From assembly GCF_026343335.1 (NCBI RefSeq), contig NZ_JAPELX010000001.1, forward strand, positions 5,084,001-5,148,000: a stretch of 64,000 nucleotides of DNA. Reading direction: 5' to 3'. The DNA comes from Streptomyces sp. NBC_00078 (lineage in GTDB: Bacteria > Actinomycetota > Actinomycetes > Streptomycetales > Streptomycetaceae). Positions 6,855 to 16,150 of the stretch are shown here, piece by piece (the stretch's first letter is position 1; each line of letters starts with the position of its first letter). Under the pieces are notes generated by a model that did not search any database, was not told the origin of the DNA, and saw only the letters and a program-made list of their open reading frames with translations. Made by a program: the position numbers and the translations under genes.

Positions 6855-9260
6855 ATGGCGGGGCTTTCTACCCCTCATCAGTTGGATCACCCCACAACCC
6901 TCGCAGCGGCAGTACTCACGGACGACAACCGGATCATCGTGATGGTCATCGGCGTCGTCGCACTGGCCGCACTCGTGGTCGCAGGCATCCTGGTGCGCCA
7001 GGTGCTCGCGGCGGGCGAGGGCACCGACAGCATGAAGGAGATCGCGGCAGCGGTCCAGGAAGGAGCGAACGCCTACCTGGCCCGGCAGCTGCGCACGCTC
7101 GGCGTGTTCGCCGTGGTCGTGTTCTTCCTGCTCATGTTGCTGCCAGCGGACGACTGGAATCAGCGCGCCGGACGATCGATCTTCTTTTTGATCGGTGCGG
7201 CGTTCTCGGCGGCCACCGGCTATATCGGCATGTGGCTCGCCGTGCGCAGTAATGTCCGTGTCGCCGCGGCGGCCCGGGAAGCGACTCCCGCGGAGGGTGA
7301 GCCTGAAAAGGATCTCACCGCCGTTTCGCACAAAGCCATGAAGATCGCTTTCCGTACGGGCGGCGTCGTCGGCATGTTCACAGTGGGGCTCGGTCTGCTG
7401 GGCGCCTCCTGTGTGGTGCTGGTGTACGCGGCCGATGCGCCGAAAGTGCTCGAAGGCTTCGGCCTCGGGGCCGCCCTGATCGCGATGTTCATGCGTGTCG
7501 GCGGCGGAATCTTCACCAAGGCCGCCGACGTCGGCGCCGACCTGGTCGGCAAGGTCGAGCAGGGCATTCCGGAGGACGATCCGCGCAATGCCGCGACCAT
7601 CGCCGACAACGTGGGCGACAACGTGGGCGACTGCGCGGGCATGGCGGCCGACCTCTTCGAGTCGTACGCCGTGACGCTGGTCGCCGCGCTGATCCTCGGC
7701 AAGGCGGCCTTCGGTGACGCCGGACTCGCCTTCCCGCTGCTCGTGCCCGCGATCGGCGTGCTCACCGCCATGATCGGCATCTTCGCGGTTGCTCCGCGCC
7801 GGTCCGACCGCAGTGGCATGTCCGCGATCAACCGTGGCTTCTTCATCTCCGCGGTGATCTCGCTCGTACTGGTCGCGGCGGCCGTCTTCGTCTATCTGCC
7901 GGCGAAGTACTCGGACCTCGACGGCGTCACCGATGCCGCCATCAAGGCCAAGGACGGCGACCCGCGGATTCTCGCGGTCGTCGCGGTGGCGATCGGCATC
8001 CTGCTGGCCGCCGTCATCCAGCAGCTGACCGGCTACTTCACCGAGACCAACCGGCGTCCCGTCATGGACATCGGCAAGAGCTCGCTGACCGGCCCGGCCA
8101 CCGTCGTCCTCGCCGGTATCTCGGTCGGTCTGGAGTCCGCGGTCTACACCGCGCTGCTGATCGGCCTCGGTGTCTACGGGGCGTTCCTGCTCGGCGGCAC
8201 GTCGATCATGCTCGCGCTGTTCGCGGTGGCGCTGGCCGGTACCGGCCTGCTCACCACCGTCGGCGTGATCGTCGCGATGGACACCTTCGGACCGGTCTCC
8301 GACAACGCGCAGGGCATCGCCGAGATGTCCGGCGACGTCGAGGGGGCGGGCGCGCAGGTGCTCACCAACCTGGACGCGGTCGGCAACACCACCAAGGCGA
8401 TCACGAAGGGCATCGCCATCGCCACCGCCGTCCTGGCGGCGTCGGCGCTGTTCGGGTCGTACCGTGACGCGATCACCACCGGCGCGCACGACGTGGGCGA
8501 GAAGCTGTCCGGAGCAGGCGCGCCGTTGAACCTGATGATGGACATCTCGCAGCCCAACAACCTCGTCGGCCTCATTGCGGGCGCGGCGGTCGTCTTCCTC
8601 TTCTCGGGGCTGGCGATCAACGCGGTGTCGCGGTCGGCGGGTGCCGTGGTCTACGAGGTGCGGCGGCAGTTCCGTGAGCACCCCGGGATCATGAACTACA
8701 CCGAGAAGCCCGAGTACGGGCGCGTCGTCGACATCTGTACCAAGGACGCGCTGCGGGAGCTCACGACGCCAGGTCTGCTGGCGGTCCTGGCTCCCATCGC
8801 CATCGGGTTCACGCTCGGTGTCGGCGCGCTCGGAGCGTTCCTGGCCGGCGCGATCGGCACGGGCACGCTGATGGCGGTGTTCCTCGCCAACTCCGGTGGT
8901 GCCTGGGACAACGCCAAGAAGCTGGTCGAGGACGGTCACCACGGAGGCAAGGGCAGTGAGGCCCATGCCGCCACGGTGATCGGCGACACGGTCGGCGATC
9001 CCTTCAAGGACACCGCCGGTCCCGCGATCAACCCGCTGCTGAAGGTGATGAACCTGGTGTCGCTGCTCATCGCGCCCGCGATCATCAAGTTCAGCTACGG
9101 CGACGACAAGAACCTCGGGGTGCGGATCACGATCGCGGTCCTCGCCCTGCTCGTCATCGCCGGGGCGGTCTACGTCTCCAAGCGGCGAGGGATCGCCGTG
9201 GGCGACGAAGGCAACGCCGATCGGGTGGCCAAGTCGACGGATCCCGCGGTGGTTTCGTAG
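6855..9260 (+). CDS. hppA: Membrane-bound proton-translocating pyrophosphatase
   Basis: The 801-residue integral membrane enzyme couples PPi hydrolysis to proton export. Substrate-binding motifs are clear: GGGIFTKAADVGADLVGKVE, DNVGDNVGDCAGMAADLFE, and near the C-terminus GDTVGDPFKDTAGPAINPL. About 16 hydrophobic segments are present. A Lys in GNTTKAITKG, where potassium-dependent enzymes carry Ala, suggests the K+-independent class, as expected for Streptomyces. ATG 6855 has an ideal AAGGAGG Shine-Dalgarno at 6844. Monocistronic: a terminator lies before it and a strong hairpin after it. Confidence 0.96.
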   Translation: MAGLSTPHQLDHPTTLAAAVLTDDNRIIVMVIGVVALAALVVAGILVRQVLAAGEGTDSMKEIAAAVQEGANAYLARQLRTLGVFAVVVFFLLMLLPADDWNQRAGRSIFFLIGAAFSAATGYIGMWLAVRSNVRVAAAAREATPAEGEPEKDLTAVSHKAMKIAFRTGGVVGMFTVGLGLLGASCVVLVYAADAPKVLEGFGLGAALIAMFMRVGGGIFTKAADVGADLVGKVEQGIPEDDPRNAATIADNVGDNVGDCAGMAADLFESYAVTLVAALILGKAAFGDAGLAFPLLVPAIGVLTAMIGIFAVAPRRSDRSGMSAINRGFFISAVISLVLVAAAVFVYLPAKYSDLDGVTDAAIKAKDGDPRILAVVAVAIGILLAAVIQQLTGYFTETNRRPVMDIGKSSLTGPATVVLAGISVGLESAVYTALLIGLGVYGAFLLGGTSIMLALFAVALAGTGLLTTVGVIVAMDTFGPVSDNAQGIAEMSGDVEGAGAQVLTNLDAVGNTTKAITKGIAIATAVLAASALFGSYRDAITTGAHDVGEKLSGAGAPLNLMMDISQPNNLVGLIAGAAVVFLFSGLAINAVSRSAGAVVYEVRRQFREHPGIMNYTEKPEYGRVVDICTKDALRELTTPGLLAVLAPIAIGFTLGVGALGAFLAGAIGTGTLMAVFLANSGGAWDNAKKLVEDGHHGGKGSEAHAATVIGDTVGDPFKDTAGPAINPLLKVMNLVSLLIAPAIIKFSYGDDKNLGVRITIAVLALLVIAGAVYVSKRRGIAVGDEGNADRVAKSTDPAVVS

Positions 9261-9288
9261 GCGGTCTTACGAGGCTCGGCTCAAGAGA

Positions 9289-9324
9289 CGGGCGGGCGGC
9301 GCGTATTGACGCGTCGCCCGCCCG
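9289..9324 (+). terminator. Terminator after hppA
   Basis: A 15-bp stem (9289-9303 with 9310-9324, one G-U pair) and a 6-nt loop TATTGA, 28 bp after the hppA stop. No U-tract follows, as is common in Streptomyces. Confidence 0.75.
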
Positions 9325-9470
9325 CGTCGTGCGGTCACAGCCGCATCGTGAGGCTTCTCTCGCCTGGTGCAAATGGTTCTAAAAGGTCTCTTAGCGAACC
9401 TTCCGAATGCGGTTGTCGCCCGGTTGGCGTGTATGTTCCGGGGCCGAGAGCCATGGAAGGGACCAATCCG

Positions 9471-10049
9471 GTGAACAAGAAGCTCGCGGCCGCACTGTCC
9501 GGCGGTGCGGTACTGGTACTGGCGCTGTCGGGATGCAGCAGCGACAACGGCAACGACAAGCTGGACGCCTGGGCCAAGCAGGTCTGCGACGCGGTGCAGC
9601 CGCAGGCCAAGAAGATCGAGGCCGCCAATGCCGCGATCCAGAAGGAGACCTCGGACAACAGCACGCCGGAAGAGGTCCGCAAGACCGATGCGCAGGCCTT
9701 CCAGGACATGTCCGACGCCTACAAGGCGATCGGCGGCGCCGTGCAGAAGGCCGGGGCGCCCAATGTCGACAACGGTGAGAAGAAGCAGACGGACGCGGTC
9801 AAGGAGCTCAACGACATCGCCGCCTCGTACGCCTCGCTGAAGACGCAGGTCGACAAGCTCGACACCAAGGACCAGGCGAAGTTCGCCGACGGTCTCAAGG
9901 ACATCGCGACCTCGCTGGACAAGCTGAGCACGAGCGGCAACGACGCCCTGAAGAACCTTGAGGAGGGCGACGTCGGCAAGGCGATGGCCAAGCAGGACAG
10001 CTGCAAGTCGGCGTCCGCCCCGGCGTCCTCCGGCGCGACGGCGAGCTGA
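9471..10049 (+). CDS. Small secreted lipoprotein
   Basis: A 192-residue protein with a classical lipoprotein signal: basic MNKK, hydrophobic core and lipobox LSGC with the lipidated Cys at 22. The mature part is Lys/Asp/Ala-rich, helical in character, and lacks domains I recognise; two further Cys occur (QVCDAV early, DSCKSA near the end) and may form a disulfide. The GTG at 9471 has GGAAGG at 9455; an earlier open frame from 9306 has no matching features. Conserved at this position in Streptomyces. Function unknown. Confidence 0.85.
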   Translation: MNKKLAAALSGGAVLVLALSGCSSDNGNDKLDAWAKQVCDAVQPQAKKIEAANAAIQKETSDNSTPEEVRKTDAQAFQDMSDAYKAIGGAVQKAGAPNVDNGEKKQTDAVKELNDIAASYASLKTQVDKLDTKDQAKFADGLKDIATSLDKLSTSGNDALKNLEEGDVGKAMAKQDSCKSASAPASSGATAS

Positions 10050-10092
10050 GCCGGAGCTGCAGCGGACCCCTCGTCCCCGCCACAATGGGGGT

Positions 10093-11619
10093 GTGAGTAC
10101 CTCCAGCCTGCCTGCCCTGCCCGCCACTCCCGCTTCCGGCCGTACCGGCGTCACCGCCCGGCTGCGGGACGCCCTGCTCGGGGCGTCCTTCACCGCCGAC
10201 GGGCTGCTCGACCTGCTCGGCGCCCCCGCGTACGCGGCACTGGCCCGCAGCGAGACCGTGCCCGCACTCAGGGCGACCCGCGGGGACACGCCGCTGGAGG
10301 TGCTCGTTCGGCTGTTCCTGTTGCAGCAGCCGGTGCCGCACGCGCGCGTGGCGGGTGTTCTGCCGGTCGACGCGTGCCTGGAGAGCGGCTGGCTGGTGCG
10401 GGCCGGCGGGGACGAGGTCGCGGCGACCGTGGATGTACGGCCGTACGGCGGACCCGGCGGCGAGGACTGGTTCATCGTGTCCGACCTGGGCTGTGCGGTC
10501 GGCGGGGCCGGCGGGATCGGCAGCAATGAGGAGGGCGTGGTCCTCGGCGTCGGCGGCGCGTCCACGACCCTTGCGGGCATCACCGTCCGGGGGCCCGTCT
10601 CCGCCGCCCTCGACCTCGGCACCGGCTCCGGCATCCAGGCACTGCACGCCGCGCAGCACGCCACACGCGTGACGGCGACGGATCTCAACCCGCGCGCGTT
10701 GCACATCACCGGGCTGACGCTGGCCCTGTCCGGCGCCCCCGCGGCCGACCTGCGCGAGGGCTCCCTCTTCGAGCCGGTGCGCGAGGACGAGAAGTACGAC
10801 CTGATCGTGTCCAACCCGCCCTTCGTGATCTCGCCGGGCGCGCGGCTGACGTACCGCGACGGCGGGATGGGCGGGGACGATCTGTGCCGCTCGATCGTTC
10901 AGGGGGCGGGGGAGCGGCTGAACGAGGGCGGGTTCGCGCAGTTCCTCGCCAACTGGCAGCACGTCGAGGGGGAGGACTGGCAGGACAGGCTCCGGTCGTG
11001 GGTGCCGCGCGGGTGCGACGCCTGGATCGTGCAGCGCGAGGTGCAGGACGTCACGCAGTACGCCGAGCTGTGGCTCAGGGACGCCGGCGACCACCGCGGG
11101 GACCCGGCCGAGTACCAGGCACGGTACGACGCGTGGCTGGACGAGTTCGAGGCACGCAAGGTGAGGGCCGTCGGGTTCGGCTGGATCACCCTGCGCAGGA
11201 CGGGTGCCGCGGTGCCCTCGATCACCGTGGAGGAGTGGCCGCACCCGGTCGAGCAGCCGCTGGGCGACACGGTGCGGGCGCACTTCGGCCGTCTCGACTA
11301 TCTGCGGGCGCACGACGACGCGGCGCTGCTGGAAGCGCACTTCAGGCTCGCCGACGAGGTCGTGCAGGAGCAGGTCGGGCTGCCAGGCGCCGAGGACCCG
11401 GAGCACGTCGTGCTGCGCCAGCACCGCGGCATGCGGCGGGCCACCCAGGTGGACACGGTCGGCGCGGGTTTCGCGGGCGTCTGCGACGGTTCGCTGAGCG
11501 CGGGCCGCATCCTGGACGCGATCGCCCAACTGGTGCGCGAAGACCCGGTGTTGCTGCGCGACCGCACACCGGCGCAGATCAGGCTGCTGGTGGAGCAGGG
11601 GTTCATCGAGCCGGCCTGA
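10093..11619 (+). CDS. Class I SAM-dependent methyltransferase (DUF7059-type)
   Basis: A 508-residue protein. The N-terminal 150 residues form a non-catalytic helical/winged domain, followed by a Rossmann methyltransferase with motif I LDLGTGSGIQAL (about residues 178-189), acidic ATDLNPRAL, and SNPPFV (about 240). The NPPF/Y signature marks N-methyltransferases acting on amide or adenine nitrogens, as in PrmC and HemK-like enzymes; the substrate is not known. The C-terminal 150 residues contain a conserved globular region. The GTG start at 10093 gives the common MSTSSLPALPA N-terminus. Confidence 0.85.
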   Translation: MSTSSLPALPATPASGRTGVTARLRDALLGASFTADGLLDLLGAPAYAALARSETVPALRATRGDTPLEVLVRLFLLQQPVPHARVAGVLPVDACLESGWLVRAGGDEVAATVDVRPYGGPGGEDWFIVSDLGCAVGGAGGIGSNEEGVVLGVGGASTTLAGITVRGPVSAALDLGTGSGIQALHAAQHATRVTATDLNPRALHITGLTLALSGAPAADLREGSLFEPVREDEKYDLIVSNPPFVISPGARLTYRDGGMGGDDLCRSIVQGAGERLNEGGFAQFLANWQHVEGEDWQDRLRSWVPRGCDAWIVQREVQDVTQYAELWLRDAGDHRGDPAEYQARYDAWLDEFEARKVRAVGFGWITLRRTGAAVPSITVEEWPHPVEQPLGDTVRAHFGRLDYLRAHDDAALLEAHFRLADEVVQEQVGLPGAEDPEHVVLRQHRGMRRATQVDTVGAGFAGVCDGSLSAGRILDAIAQLVREDPVLLRDRTPAQIRLLVEQGFIEPA

Positions 11620-11621
11620 GA

Positions 11622-12573
11622 GCCCCGACGGGGGCCGCGCTGGCGGCCCGCGCCGGCCTCGGCGTCCTCGACGTGCTCACCGCCGGACACCGCATCGGCA
11701 TCCTGCACAGGGATGTGAAACCGGCCAACATCCCTCTGGCGTCGGACGCTTCGGGCGACCCCTACGCGCGTGCTGCTCACCGGCTACGGCATCGCGCTCA
11801 TGCCGGAGTCGCGCGAGCCACGCCCCACCGCCACCGCCGGGATCCTCGGCACGCCCGGCTGTCTCGCCCCCGAGCGCGCGCGTGGCGAACCGCCCACGCC
11901 GGCCGCAGGCCTGTTCTCACTGGGCGCCACCCCGTACGCCGAAGTCGAGGGCAGCGGCCCCTTCGACACGCCCACCGACCACGCCGACGCGCGTGCCCAG
12001 GGTGCGAAGCGCTGCGGAAGCCGGACCAGGGCGGTCGTCGACGCACTGCCGGACGCGGAGGGCTAGGCCGTGCTGCCGGCCAAGGACGGGTTCGCCGCGG
12101 CCGACAGCGGTACGGCATGTCTCGTACTCGGACGGCATACCGCGACAGGCGGCGAGATGGGCCGATTCCGGGACGAGGGCTCGAATTCGTGGGTCGGCCA
12201 GATGACCGTCGGTGACTGCTGGGGCCCCTGGGATCCCTGGGAGTGCAAGGTAGTCGACGACCCTTACAAGGCACCGCTCACAAGTGTGCCAACGCCCACA
12301 CCGAGCAGGTCATAGGGGCCGTTCAGACCCCTCACAAAATGAGCTACAAGAAGGGCAGGCATCGACAACGCGAACAAGCTGTGCGGCAACAAATTCGAGT
12401 CGGCCTGGGCGCCGGGGTCCGAACGCGTCGTGTACGGCTGGGCGGTCGACCAGAGCGACTGGGACCACGGCTTCAGCAAGGCGGCGTGCACGGTGAGCCG
12501 GACCGACAACAAGAGGACGACCGGAAAGAACCCGTGCCCGGTCCGGTCTGAGCCGGGCGCCGGGGACGGGTGA
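11622..12573 (+). pseudogene. Decayed Ser/Thr protein kinase with septum-formation-like tail
   Basis: Pieces of a kinase read in order on the plus strand. GILHRDVKPAN (catalytic loop, near 11698-11730) is in one frame. After a frameshift near 11765, LLTGYGIA (degenerate DFG), GTPGCLAPE (APE motif) and a TM-less stretch follow in another. The same frame runs on through stops at 12064, 12313 and 12340. It contains VGDCWGPWDPWECKVVD and a C-terminal Cys-containing piece with YGWAVDQSDWDHG ending at 12573, similar in style to the septum-formation domain found in Streptomyces membrane proteins. The glycine-rich loop and ATP-binding Lys are missing. The kinase origin is fairly sure; the tail assignment is tentative. 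Confidence 0.65.
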
Positions 12574-12687
12574 GTCCGCAGGCCCGTCGGCTCCGCGTTC
12601 ACCCCGGGTTCGCCTGTGCGCCGTCCGCGCGTGTCAGTCTCCCGGGACTGGACACCCGCGAAGGGGAGAAAAGGGGCACGGCAAGCC

Positions 12688-12885
12688 ATGGAGAGCGGAT
12701 CGGCGATCTTCGCCGGAGTGGTGTTCGGCCTGTTCGGAGGGGCGCTGCTGATGTGGGTCGTGGCCCGGGTGCGGCAGGGCCGGCCCGTCGCCCATGGTGT
12801 GAACCCCGTCGCATCGGCGACCTTCGCGAGCCTTGCCTCGGTGATCGCGCTCGGCATCGGAACCTGGTGCTTCACAAGGGTCTGA
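12688..12885 (+). CDS. Small two-helix membrane protein
   Basis: 65 residues with two hydrophobic segments (about 6-27 and 42-62) separated by a short basic loop (RVRQGRP). The ATG at 12688 is preceded by purine-rich GGGGAGAAAAGGGG. No family recognised. It sits between the kinase relic and topA, on the same strand. Confidence 0.65.
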   Translation: MESGSAIFAGVVFGLFGGALLMWVVARVRQGRPVAHGVNPVASATFASLASVIALGIGTWCFTRV

Positions 12886-13132
12886 AAGCGGCCCCGGAGC
12901 TGCGGCTCAGTTAATTGAGAGGTGATCCTCCGGACAGGTTCGAAAAGGCTGGTGGGCACTCCGGGCGGCAGGAATGGCGGTAGTCGGGTTACCGTTCGAG
13001 TGGCCGTTGCGGGCTTTTCCCGTTTGACACGGGGGCGGGATGTACCGTCACACTCCGCAGCGTCACCATGACCCGACCCCGGGACGAAGATCCTGGGGAG
13101 GCCCCCAGCCTCGACCGGAGAGAAGAGCGAAG

Positions 13133-15955
13133 TTGTCCCCGACCAGCGAGACCGCACACGGCGGCCGCCGACTCGTCATCGTCGAGTCGCCTGCCAAGGC
13201 GAAGACGATCAAGGGCTACCTCGGCCCCGGCTATATCGTCGAGGCGAGCGTCGGGCACATCCGCGACCTTCCCAACGGTGCCGCGGAGGTACCCGAGAAG
13301 TACACCGGCGAGGTCCGCCGCCTCGGCGTGGACGTCGAGCACGACTTCCAGCCCATCTACGTGGTCAACGCCGACAAGCGGGCCCAGGTCAAGAAGCTCA
13401 AGGACCTGCTGAAGGACTCCGACGAACTCTTCCTCGCCACCGATGAGGACCGCGAGGGCGAGGCCATCGCATGGCACCTCCTGGAGGTGCTCAAGCCCAA
13501 GGTCCCGGTCAAGCGCATGGTGTTCCACGAGATCACCAAGGACGCGATCCGGGAGGCCGTCGCCAACCCGCGCGACCTCAACAAGCGCATGGTCGACGCC
13601 CAGGAGACCCGCCGCATCCTCGACCGCCTCTACGGGTACGAGGTCTCGCCGGTCCTGTGGAAGAAGGTCATGCCGCGCCTGTCGGCCGGCCGTGTCCAGT
13701 CCGTCGCGACCCGGCTCGTGGTCGAGCGGGAACGCGAGCGCATCGCGTTCCGTTCCGCCGAGTACTGGGACCTGACGGGCACCTTCGCGACCGGCCGCGC
13801 GGGAGATGCGTCGGACCCGTCGTCGCTGGTCGCCCGCCTGCAGACCGTCGACGGCAGGCGCGTCGCGCAGGGCCGCGACTTCGACTCCGTGGGACAGCTG
13901 AAGAGCGCGAACACGCTCCACCTCGACGAGGCGAACGCCCGCGCACTGGCGGCCGCCCTGGAGCAGACGCGGTTCTCCGTCCGCTCCGTCGAGTCGAAGC
14001 CGTACCGCCGCTCGCCGTACGCCCCGTTCCGTACGACGACGCTGCAGCAGGAGGCGAGCCGCAAGCTCGGCTTCGGCGCGAAGGCCACCATGCAGGTCGC
14101 GCAGAAGCTGTACGAGAACGGCTACATCACCTACATGCGTACGGACTCCACGACGCTGAGCGACACCGCCGTGACCGCCGCCCGCGCCCAGGTGACGCAG
14201 CTGTACGGGGCCGACTACCTGCCGCCCCAGCCGCGCACGTACGCCGGCAAGGTCAAGAACGCGCAGGAGGCGCACGAGGCGATCCGTCCCTCGGGTGATC
14301 GTTTCCGCACGCCCGCCGAGACCGGACTGACCGGCGACCAGTTCAAGCTCTACGAGCTGATCTGGAAGCGGACCGTCGCCTCCCAGATGAAGGACGCGAC
14401 CGGCAACTCGGTCACGGTGAAGATCGGTGGCACCGCCGCCGACGGCCGGGACGTCGAGTTCAGCGCCTCCGGCAAGACGATCACCTTCCACGGCTTCCTG
14501 AAGGCGTACGTCGAGGGTGCCGACGACCCGAACGCCGAGCTGGACGACCGCGAGCGCCGGCTGCCCCAGGTGGGCGAGGGCGATCCGCTGTCCGCCGAGG
14601 AGATCACGGTCGACGGGCACGCCACCAAGCCGCCGGCCCGTTACACCGAGGCCAGCCTGGTCAAGGAGCTCGAAGAGCGCGAGATCGGCCGCCCGTCGAC
14701 GTACGCGTCGATCATCGGCACCATCCTCGACCGCGGCTATGTCTTCAAGAAGGGCACGGCACTCGTCCCGTCCTTCCTGTCCTTCGCCGTGGTCAACCTC
14801 CTGGAGAAGCACTTCGGGCGGCTCGTCGACTACGACTTCACCGCGAAGATGGAGGACGACCTCGACCGCATCGCACGCGGCGAGGCGCAGTCCGTACCGT
14901 GGCTGAAGCGGTTCTACTTCGGCGAGGGCACCAACAACGGCAACGCGGCCGAGGCGGGCAACGGCGACGGGGACCACCTCGGTGGTCTCAAGGAGCTGGT
15001 GACCGACCTGGGCGCGATCGACGCCCGCGAGGTGTCGTCGTTCCCGGTGGGCAGCGGCATCGTGCTCAGGGTCGGGCGCTACGGCCCGTACATCGAGCGC
15101 GGCGAGAAGGACTCCGAGAACCACCAGCGGGCGGACGTGCCCGAGGACCTGGCTCCGGACGAGCTGACGGTCGAACTCGCCGAGGAGCTGCTCGCCAAGC
15201 CGAGCGGCGACTTCGAGCTCGGCGCCGACCCGGTGTCGGGGCACCAGATCATCGCCCGGGACGGCCGCTACGGCCCGTACGTCACCGAGGTGCTCCCCGA
15301 GGGCACCCCGAAGACCGGCAAGAACGCCGTCAAGCCGCGTACCGCTTCGCTGTTCAAGTCGATGGCCCTCGACACGGTGACGCTTCAGGACGCGCTCAAG
15401 CTGATGTCGCTGCCGCGCGTCGTCGGTGCCGACGCCGAAGGCCAGGAGATCACCGCGCAGAACGGCCGCTACGGTCCGTACCTGAAGAAGGGCACGGACT
15501 CGCGCTCGCTGCAGACCGAGGACCAGCTCTTCACGATCACCCTCGAAGAGGCCCTGGAGATCTACTCCCAGCCCAAGCAGCGCGGACGCGCGGCCGCCAA
15601 GCCGCCGCTGAAGGAGCTGGGCGTGGACCCGGTCAGCGAGAAGCCGGTCGTCGTCAAGGACGGTCGCTTCGGGCCGTACGTCACCGACGGGGAGACCAAC
15701 GCGACCCTGCGCTCCGGCGACAGCGTCGAGGAGATCACCCCGGAGCGCGGCTTCGAGCTGCTCGCCGAGAAGCGCGCGAAGGCGCCCGCCAAGAAGACGG
15801 CGAAGAAGGCCCCCGCGAAGAAGGCTCCGGCCAAGAAGGCGACGGCTGCCAAGAAGACGGCGGCGAAGAAGACGACGACGGCCGCGAAGAAGACGGCCGC
15901 CAAGAAGACCGCCGCGAAGACGGCGACGGCTTCGAAGACGGCGACGGACGAGTGA
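13133..15955 (+). CDS. topA: DNA topoisomerase I
   Basis: Type IA topoisomerase of 940 residues, relaxing negative supercoils via a 5'-phosphotyrosine intermediate. TOPRIM: VIVESPAKAKTI at the N-terminus and DEDREGEAIAW (about 103-113) carrying the acidic metal ligands. The active-site Tyr lies in GYITYMRTDS (about 330-340). The C-terminus has four repeated GRYGPY/GRFGPY topoisomerase C-terminal modules (about 640-850) and then a Lys/Ala-rich tail (KKTAAKK repeats, about 875-940), as in actinobacteria, instead of Cys4 zinc ribbons. The TTG at 13133 is selected because the conserved N-terminus begins there and GGAG lies upstream; longer starts add unrelated residues. Confidence 0.95.
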   Translation: MSPTSETAHGGRRLVIVESPAKAKTIKGYLGPGYIVEASVGHIRDLPNGAAEVPEKYTGEVRRLGVDVEHDFQPIYVVNADKRAQVKKLKDLLKDSDELFLATDEDREGEAIAWHLLEVLKPKVPVKRMVFHEITKDAIREAVANPRDLNKRMVDAQETRRILDRLYGYEVSPVLWKKVMPRLSAGRVQSVATRLVVERERERIAFRSAEYWDLTGTFATGRAGDASDPSSLVARLQTVDGRRVAQGRDFDSVGQLKSANTLHLDEANARALAAALEQTRFSVRSVESKPYRRSPYAPFRTTTLQQEASRKLGFGAKATMQVAQKLYENGYITYMRTDSTTLSDTAVTAARAQVTQLYGADYLPPQPRTYAGKVKNAQEAHEAIRPSGDRFRTPAETGLTGDQFKLYELIWKRTVASQMKDATGNSVTVKIGGTAADGRDVEFSASGKTITFHGFLKAYVEGADDPNAELDDRERRLPQVGEGDPLSAEEITVDGHATKPPARYTEASLVKELEEREIGRPSTYASIIGTILDRGYVFKKGTALVPSFLSFAVVNLLEKHFGRLVDYDFTAKMEDDLDRIARGEAQSVPWLKRFYFGEGTNNGNAAEAGNGDGDHLGGLKELVTDLGAIDAREVSSFPVGSGIVLRVGRYGPYIERGEKDSENHQRADVPEDLAPDELTVELAEELLAKPSGDFELGADPVSGHQIIARDGRYGPYVTEVLPEGTPKTGKNAVKPRTASLFKSMALDTVTLQDALKLMSLPRVVGADAEGQEITAQNGRYGPYLKKGTDSRSLQTEDQLFTITLEEALEIYSQPKQRGRAAAKPPLKELGVDPVSEKPVVVKDGRFGPYVTDGETNATLRSGDSVEEITPERGFELLAEKRAKAPAKKTAKKAPAKKAPAKKATAAKKTAAKKTTTAAKKTAAKKTAAKTATASKTATDE

Positions 15956-16021
15956 GCCGAGGCGGAAGCGTCAGCCGAGGCGGAAGCGTCAGCCGAGGCG
16001 GAAGCGTCAGCCGAGGCGACT
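15955..16021 (+). repeat. 18-bp tandem repeats right after the topA stop
   Basis: Three exact copies of AGCCGAGGCGGAAGCGTC (15955-15972, 15973-15990, 15991-16008) and a partial fourth. Read in the topA frame past its TGA they encode Ala-Glu-Ala-Glu-Ala-Ser repeats. Confidence 0.9.
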
Positions 16022-16065
16022 GAGCCGAGGCGGCGTCTTCCGTCACGGAGACTTCGCAAAACGAA

Positions 16066-16094
16066 CGCCCCGATATCGCTTTGGTGTCGGGGCG
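16066..16094. terminator. Hairpin between topA and tmk
   Basis: CGCCCCGA (16066-16073) pairs with TCGGGGCG (16087-16094) around a 13-nt loop, between the topA stop and the tmk start. Plausible terminator; no U-tract on the plus strand. Confidence 0.5.
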
Positions 16095-16150
16095 TGCGCA
16101 CGTTCGGACGCGCGCCGCAGGCTGTCAGTCGGTCCCGATAGGCTGAAAGC

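Noticed and set aside
6762..8966. 734-codon minus-strand open frame opposite hppA
   Set aside because: It is the antisense of a highly conserved enzyme and its product is His/Arg/Gln-rich with no family resemblance.
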